Assembly (NCBI GenBank): GCA_032871835.1
Contig: CM065295.1
Location: forward strand, 21,462,501 to 21,526,500
Source: Dipteronia dyeriana
Lineage: Eukaryota > Streptophyta > Magnoliopsida > Sapindales > Sapindaceae
Direction: 5' to 3'
DNA: 64,000 nucleotides
Every line of letters begins with the position of its first letter. Within the stretch, counting starts at the first letter, position 1. The position numbers and the translations under genes were made by a program. This document shows positions 57,587-64,000 of the stretch, piece by piece. The notes beneath the pieces are model-generated. The model had not been told where the DNA came from and did no database searches. It worked only from the letters and a program-made list of their open reading frames with translations.

Positions 57587-58991
57587 CTAAGATTGTTCTA
57601 ACAAGTTTTCCAAGTATAAATTCAAGATGTATCTTCCAGTGGAGAGCACATCAAGTCTCTTCTCACTAGGTTCATATCTCCCTTTCCGAAGCTGATATCG
57701 ATGAGTCACAGCTCTGATAGTATAAGTTTGGCCTTCAATTGTCACACTCTCCCCACATTGCAAGTTCTGCTACAGAACGATAACAACAGACAGGGAAACA
57801 AACGTACCCGATTAGCAAGTTCATGTTATTCTGTGTTTCTACTTTGACAAGTTAAGTTGGGGTCCTACTGATCCTAAAGAATCAATCTACAGAGTAATAT
57901 AGACAGTAATCCATAAAGTTTTGCATCAGGTGGGTGTACATACATATAGTGCGAAGAAGTTTCTGCTTTCGAAACTCAGGTGAAAGAGCAGTCGGCATTT
58001 ACAACTCATAAATCAAATAGACATGTCAGTTTAATGCTTCTAAATTTACAACTCCCAAGAGGGACCATACCTGTCTTCACTCGTATACATAAAGTTATAT
58101 AGAGACAGTGATATCAACATTGAAGTGTTTAAACAGAAAGAAAGCAACTTGTGTTTGGCCTCATTCATAATTTGATCCGAAAACAATAATGTTCTGTCAT
58201 CTTCTAGATCCAATAAATATGTTGTCTCCAATTATTTCAGTATCTTGACAGCAGCTTTGCAAACTAGCAAGCACAAAGCATGCAGCAGAGTTGATAATTT
58301 TATGTCACAATTACTGGAGAGCTTGAGTAGAGGTTTCTAGAATGAAAAACTTATCCTTCAATTCAATCTTAAATTTTGAAGAGTTACCGTTATCTCTGTC
58401 CTTCAACCTTAATATTCTAAACTTGTTACATATCTTAAGTGAACCACGTCCGACCATAGACGAGGGAATGAGTTCGCTCTACAAGACAACCGACCGACCG
58501 ACCATTTTATGGGAATTAATTAGTTGTGTATTAGAAACTTGTTTCTAGTTGCAAAAGGGAAGCTCTCAATCTCTACATTACTTAAAAAGTTTTTTCCCAT
58601 CTGATACACCCACCTAACTAAGTACAATATTGTTCATGCAATCATGCTGCAATGCAACGCAATGAATGATTTGATTGAATGCATTCATAAACAAACATAT
58701 TAGATATGAGTTAATAATAATACATGAATGTTATTCACTGAGCGAGGACTTACGGAAGACAAGCAGCGAACGCCGAGGCACTTGGGCGGAGGTGTAATTT
58801 CGATCACTTTGTAAGGCTGAATCTCCTTATCCTTCTTTCTGCATATTATTTGAGCCTGCCAAGTGCCAACAATGAACAACCATCCATCGATGCAAATCAT
58901 ATTATTATTATTATTATTAGTATTAATTAATTCATTGGGAAAAAGTTGATACCTTGTGATAAGTGGCCAGATTTGATGCCACCATCGCCAT
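57587..58991 (-). CDS. Small conserved plant protein, 107 residues, function unknown
   Basis: Three exons on minus, 58953-58991 (13 codons), 58754-58855 (34 codons) and 57587-57769 (60 codons plus stop), all GT-AG and phase 0. The protein starts MAMVASNLATYHK, then AQIICRKKDKEIQPYKVIEI and TPPPKCLGVRCLSS, and ends with GESVTIEGQTYTIRAVTHRY, GRYEPSEKRLDVLSTGRYIL and NLYLENLLEQS. It is basic, without signal peptide or membrane segment. The last exon reads like a small beta-rich domain. The third exon has a TAG/CAG tandem acceptor, so Gln48 may be present or absent. I recognise no named family. The splice logic and codon pattern make it a real gene. Confidence 0.8.
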
Positions 58992-59865
58992 TTCCGATTC
59001 TTTCTCTATCCTCTGAAATCGATTTCAGAATTCAGAGAAAATGTTATTACTGTTTCAACCTTTCTCTCTATTTGGTGGCTCTTGGGTGGTAGTGAAGATA
59101 TTTTGAGGTTGTGAACTACTCATGTGTGTGGTTCTTACATGACAAGGATTTCTTGCTTTGTCTGATTCGTGACCGCCAACATTATCAAACCGAATCAACA
59201 TACATCACGAGCAATTAACAACATTTAATTCCTAATCTTAATTTTGAAACCTTCGACAATATTGATTTCATCATCATTCAATTGACACCATCAAATATCA
59301 TATTCACCCACATGATTCAAATGGGATACACCAATAGGATTGAAAATCAACTTAAATATTTTCTAAGTTGCTCAAAGCATCAACATACATTACCAACTTC
59401 CCTCCGACTAAAATTCCGGTTGTTTTCAATTCAGTGAGCAAGTATAAATAATTTGAGTGAGCAAGTGTACCAAGTTTTTCTTATATACAATTTGCATTTA
59501 TCCTACAAGAATCTTCTACCAATGCCATTACCACTTTGTACTAATCATCACAGAAACAAGTAGAATTGAACCAAAGCAAGTCTCAGTTATTAATCAAAAT
59601 AATCGCAATGTTTGCCCCAGCTCAAATCCTTTTGAGGATCAGCAAGTACATGAATATCCATGTAATTGAAAACGAAAATCAGATTTATCATAACTATTAG
59701 GTCCTAGGGAAAAAGGCAGGGACGGGCAAACACAACGCACACCTCCTTCACAAAATTAGCTGGAGGGGCAAATGATGCATATAAGTTATCAAACATGAAA
59801 AACATTTCTCCTTCTGACCAAAAAAAAAAAAAAAAAAAAAAACCCATTTTCAGTCTCAAGGAATT
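58992..59865. other. Promoter of the small gene and 3' region of the hnRNP gene
   Basis: 5' UTR and promoter of the 107-residue gene on the left, 3' UTR of the hnRNP gene on the right. An A-run of about 24 at 59819-59842 lies in the latter. No further gene. Confidence 0.5.
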
Positions 59866-62800
59866 CTATCTCCCATAAGGATGATATCTGCTGCTTCCTG
59901 CCCCACCATATCCTCCTCTACTTCCAAAATATGAACTTCCACTGCTACCTCCATAACCGCTGCTACCTCCATACCCGCCTCCAAGGCCAACGTCATATCC
60001 CCCACTCCCATAGCCACCAGCTGCACCTGCACCACTGCCACCACCATAACCTCTGTAACTATCGCCAGGTCCACCGTAATCTGCAGCCATATCATAACCT
60101 CTGTTATAGCCTCCTCCGTAGCGACCTGAGTATCCAAGGGAAGGATCTCCTCTATAAGCACCCATACCACCATAACCTCCTCCGTATACACCATATTCAC
60201 CTCCACCATAACCACCATAACCACCGCCTCTAACCCCATATTCCCCCCCAGACCTATAACCACTGCTGCCACTCCCACCAAATCCACCACCTCCATATCC
60301 ACCATAGGCATCTCCAAACTCACCACCAAATGCAGGCTTAGAATTACTGTATCTCCTATACGAGGTTGGTGGTGGCGGGTTAGGTTTCTTTGGCTCTGCC
60401 TTCTTTATCTCCACCTACAAGAAAAGAGAAACATGGACCAGCGTTATCACACTATTTAATTACCTAACCAACTAAAATTACCTTGCTTCTCAATTATTTG
60501 AGACTGCTCCGTACAGAGAAAAGTGGATCCACATCCCAGAACTTTTTGATGGCTAACATGGTTGTGAAACATGACTTCCATAAATGAAAAAGAAAATATG
60601 GCGAAAAATTTCACGTTTTCCTGTTAATTTGAGTATTTGATAGCAAGTGTTTAGAAAGAATTCAAGACATTCTTAAGAGTTATCGAAGCGACTGTTAGAG
60701 ATACAAGCAATTCAAATGTAGTGGTAATATGCAGCAGGCATCAGGGCTTTGTTTAATAAGTAGAATTGAGTAAGGTTGACATGCTTAGTGCTGCAAGGAT
60801 GCATGTATGCTCAAATTTCTTAATTGTAGAAGATCATACAGCCAAGCATTTTGCAACTTTGGAGTTCAAGCAGAGAAAGGGAAACTTGGTCAAACTGACC
60901 CCTTTTCTTTAAGTGCATGTTTTCTAATCAGGAATAAAAATGAAAGAGAATCGAGTTCTTGTGGAAATGGAATGGAGAGCAATTGGAATTATGTAGCAAG
61001 TTTCCATTCAAGTGCTTACTAACTTTTAGGAATTGAAAAAGGAATTAAATTAATTCATTTTCCAGTGTTTACTAAACTAAAGAATAAGGAATGAAAAAAA
61101 GTTGATAACAAAAATACACTATGTATTAACCTTGATCTTATCCCACAAGTTTTATACAAATTATGGATTTAAAACCTTCCAAATGTCAAAAATCACCCAA
61201 ACTTGATTTCAATAGTCTTTTGTTAGTCTCATTTTTAAACAATAAATCAAAAGCAAAGGAAATGTATACACATGAGAAGTCATGAACCCAACCCAGGACA
61301 CTCATTTTTCAACCCACCAACCCCCACCTGAAACCCCAAAACCCACCTTAAACCTAAATCAACAAAATCTATCATGTTGAATTTATTATCACTTTCTTCT
61401 TCTTTTTTTCATTTCCATGTGTGCGCTTTATTTATTAGGGCCAATTTAAATTGAAATCAATTTCAGGTTCTAGAAATAAAACAATCTGTAGAAAACTGCA
61501 GTTTGATGAATTGAGAGGAGAATTAAATCAAATAAAAACAAAAGCCAAAAGAGTACAAGCATTTGAGCCGATACAGAGAGAAAACTATGAATCAAATCAA
61601 CTATGAGTCGATACAGATAAAGAAAATGATGAAGTAAATTATACGCAAGAAAAGGATGAAACAATAAACAATAAATCAAAAGGAAAGGAAATGTATATGC
61701 ATGAGAAGTCAAGAACCCAACCCAGGACACACTCATTTTTCAACCCACGAATTCCCACCCGAAACCCCAAAACCCACCTTAAACCTAAATCAGCAAAATC
61801 TATCATGTTGAATTTAATATCACCTTTTTTATTTTATTTTCATTTTCGTGTTTCAGATTCTAGAATTAAAACAATCTGTAGAAAACTGCAGTTTGACGAA
61901 CTGAGAAGAGAATTAAATCAAATAAAAACAAAAGCCAAAAGAGTATATGCATTTGAGCCGATACAGATAAAAAACGATGAATCAAATCAAGCATGAGTCG
62001 ATACAGAGAAAGAAAACAATGAACCAAATTAAGTATGTACCCGAGATATGAAGAAATTGACGAGTAAAGAACGGCAGAGAATGGTGAGTAGAAGAGAACA
62101 ACAGATAGTAGAGGCTGACATAAATTTGCAATTTTTTTTATTAATATTGATTAAGGACATTTTAGTAAAAATACAAGAATTCCCTTTTTCAATAAGGAAA
62201 GGGAATTATTTATGTGTGGGGTCCATGTAAACACCGGAACTCACAAATCAAGAGTTAAGTTAAGATCCCATATTAGTAAACATTCCCTAAGAGATTCATT
62301 CATCTCTGCTAATGAATAAAAATATTAGGAATTAACGGAAAAACTGTAGGCCCTCACATTAGTCCTTACTCTCTCATTGAAGGGGCACTGCCTATGTTAC
62401 AACTGAAACATCAACATATGTCCATTCCCACTGACTGACAATCCAGAGAGATATATTTGCTGAGATGAAGTTGCTCAACATCAAAACAAAAATCAGGAAC
62501 ACCAACATTTGGCCAAACATTCAAGATCTGATACATACTTATTTCTTCAAGCACAAAAACTGATAATGGATGGTCGATTATCTAATCTAGTGGTTTTTGA
62601 AAAATATTTCAATCATGGCGATAGTTAATCAGCTATTGTACACAATCAATTAATCCAAAGGAAAAAGAAACTGACGATCATCCAAATCCAATCATCGGAG
62701 AGTCAATGATATCACAAAAAAAATACAATTTGGTTCACGAAAAAATCATATAGAAATTCAGTATCAGATAATCATGATATAAATAAGGGCACAAATCAAC

Positions 62801-63879
62801 CAGCAAAATCATCGATAGTTCAGACGACGCTGAGAGATGTGTGCCTTCATTCTTTTCGTACACACATTCTGGGAGGGGTTCACCAAAAGTTTTAAAAGAT
62901 GTCATTTGTGCAAAATATAATAACTAAATCAAGTGTTTTCAGACATTATAATGCCAATAAGACATCGATAAATATAATTAACCACCATTGATATAGTCTC
63001 CACTGTTAAGAAGTCAAAGAAAAGATAAACTGAGAAACAATGATATCAAATGATAATAACATTAGCAGGCACTGTGCTCACCTGAGCTCCTGCCAGCTCA
63101 ACCTTGTTTCCTTTGGCCAAGAGATCATCAACAGCTTGATCTGTCTGAAAAGTGATAAATCCGAAACCACGTGAACGACTGGTGGAATGATCCCGCATAA
63201 TTTGGTGCTCTTGTACCTCTCCATATTGCATAAAGAAGTCCTTCAATTCCTCTGGCCACTCAACAAAAATAAAATAAAAATTAACATCGTTGTAATTTAA
63301 AAATACCAACAAGAATCATTGTAATAGAAAACCCAAAACAGAAAAAAAGATTGAATAAAAAAAATTCGTCACCTTCATTAACTGTTGAAGGAATTCCACC
63401 TACAAAAATCTTCCTAGTCTTGAAATCTTTAGAACCCATAGCTCCTTTTGGTATCGTTCGCTTAATTTCCACCTTAAAAAGTCCCAAACCCACAGCTAGT
63501 CAGGAACTAAAGCTAACTACCCAACTTTAGATACACAATATTCAGTTTAACATATAATATTGAAAATGAACTTAAAACCCTACTTGTTTCCCATTAATAA
63601 TATGAGGGTCTTCTATGACTTTATCAACCACGGAAGCATCCGCGTACGTTACAAAACCGAATCCTCGAGGCTGACCTGTTTTCCGGTCCTTCATTATCAC
63701 AGAATCCGTAATTTCACCATATTTGCCGAAGTGCTTGACGAATTGAGCTATAGTAAAACAGAGGAATTCAAAAAACCAAGCACACCCACCAAAACTAACA
63801 CTAGTGAAACAACTGCCACAGAGCAACCAACTTACCTGAAGTGGTCTCTCTAGCTAAACCGCCAATAAAAATCTTTCTG
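59866..63879 (-). CDS. hnRNP-type RNA-binding protein with two RRMs (partial, 5' exon outside)
   Basis: Exons on minus inside the window: 63836-63876 (or 63879), 63584-63747, 63373-63472, 63082-63251 and 59866-60414. They give KIFIGGLARETTS, FVKHFGKYGEITDS, GQPRGFGFVTYADAS (RRM1, RNP2 and RNP1), KTRKIFVGGIPSTVNE, FFMQYGEVQEHQIM, SRSRGFGFITFQTD (RRM2), then VEIKKAEPKKPNPPPP and a Gly/Tyr-rich tail ending SSRYHPYGR. Order, spacing and C-terminus resemble Arabidopsis At3g13224. Such proteins bind RNA in the nucleus. The tail is a low-complexity interaction region. The last intron is 2.7 kb and carries transposon-derived sequence. The start codon lies beyond 64000. Confidence 0.92.
61063..62286. 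mobile_element. Probable degraded TIR element inside the hnRNP intron
   Basis: The left end AGTGTTTACTAAACTAAAGA and right end TTAGTAAACATTCCCTAAGA are inverted (GTGTTTACTAA against TTAGTAAACATT). The terminal match is only about 12 bp and no target duplication is evident, so this is tentative. Confidence 0.4.
61238..62030. repeat. About 430-bp tandem duplication in the hnRNP intron
   Basis: The block from AACAATAAATCAAAAG to GAGTCGATACAGA occurs twice (from 61238 and from about 61668), with shared stretches such as GAACCCAACCCAGGACAC and GTAGAAAACTGCAGTTTGA. The copies differ by point changes and by an extra 45-bp T-rich stretch in the first. Confidence 0.88.
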
Positions 63880-64000
63880 CTAAGTTTGCAGGTTCGAAAA
63901 ATCATCACAAAACAAGCAATCCAAAGAAACCCACATAAATACAAGAATAAAAAAAGATACTGAATGAAATTTCAAAGCAAAAAAAAAACCCACAAAGCAA
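63880..64000 (-). other. First visible intron of the hnRNP gene, running off the window
   Basis: Intron sequence upstream (on minus) of the KIFIGGL exon; the preceding exon with the start codon is outside. Confidence 0.7.

Larger units (their letters stand above)
60415..63081 (-). other. Large last intron of the hnRNP gene
   Basis: 2667 bp between donor CTCAG/GTGAGC and acceptor CTTGTAG/GTGG. Holds a probable degraded TIR element and a tandem duplication; the rest is AT-rich without a gene. Confidence 0.85.

Noticed and set aside
59856..60329. 157-codon Val/Met-rich minus frame
   Set aside because: Shadow of the Gly/Tyr-rich tail of the hnRNP gene, which is in the other frame and ends in the family-typical SSRYHPYGR.

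Overview
The window looks like a piece of a eudicot plant nuclear genome. It is AT-rich, has GT-AG introns in short-exon genes, and carries plant-type Ty3/gypsy (Tat lineage) and Ty1/copia retrotransposons, several families of small inverted-repeat (MITE-like) elements, and genes whose best matches are plant families. I cannot name the species. All calls come from reading the sequence; no search or alignment was run.

Layout. 1-776 is the end of a 42-bp minisatellite. 1637-34106 is a nested transposon block. A Tourist-like MITE (1637-10612) is split by a Tat-lineage gypsy element on the minus strand (1738-10274, TSD ATATA). A palindromic MITE (10710-11101) and a TIR element with long AT/TG microsatellites (12514-13757) follow. 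A copia element (13790-32683) is interrupted by a second, longer Tat element on the plus strand (16474-28659, TSD ACAAC) and by a hAT-like MITE (29294-29834). Two more MITEs lie at 32888-33489 and 33689-34106.

The right half is gene-bearing. An ARM-repeat protein gene (36690-37888, +) is followed by minus-strand genes for a sucrase/ferredoxin-like (AIM32-type) protein (38773-41104), an AGC VIII protein kinase of the D6PK/KIPK type (47667-50966, with a 5'-UTR intron), a small conserved 107-residue protein of unknown function (57587-58991) and a two-RRM hnRNP resembling Arabidopsis At3g13224 (59866-63879, its first exon beyond the right edge). MITE and MULE-like inverted repeats sit between them. 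All five genes have intact frames once spliced; no coding region inside the retrotransposons is intact.

The two Tat elements belong to one family. Both have a protease with a DNGSS motif, RT, two RNases H and integrase. Both also carry an antisense ORF between integrase and the 3' LTR, related to plant 'putative gypsy type transposon' proteins. The most unusual observation is that both LTRs of the plus-strand element contain about 115 bp that duplicates part of this antisense ORF, whereas the LTRs of the minus-strand element lack it. Both elements also share an in-frame TAA at codon 12 of gag, and the minus-strand copy has a primer-binding site that extends over a complete tRNA T-arm.
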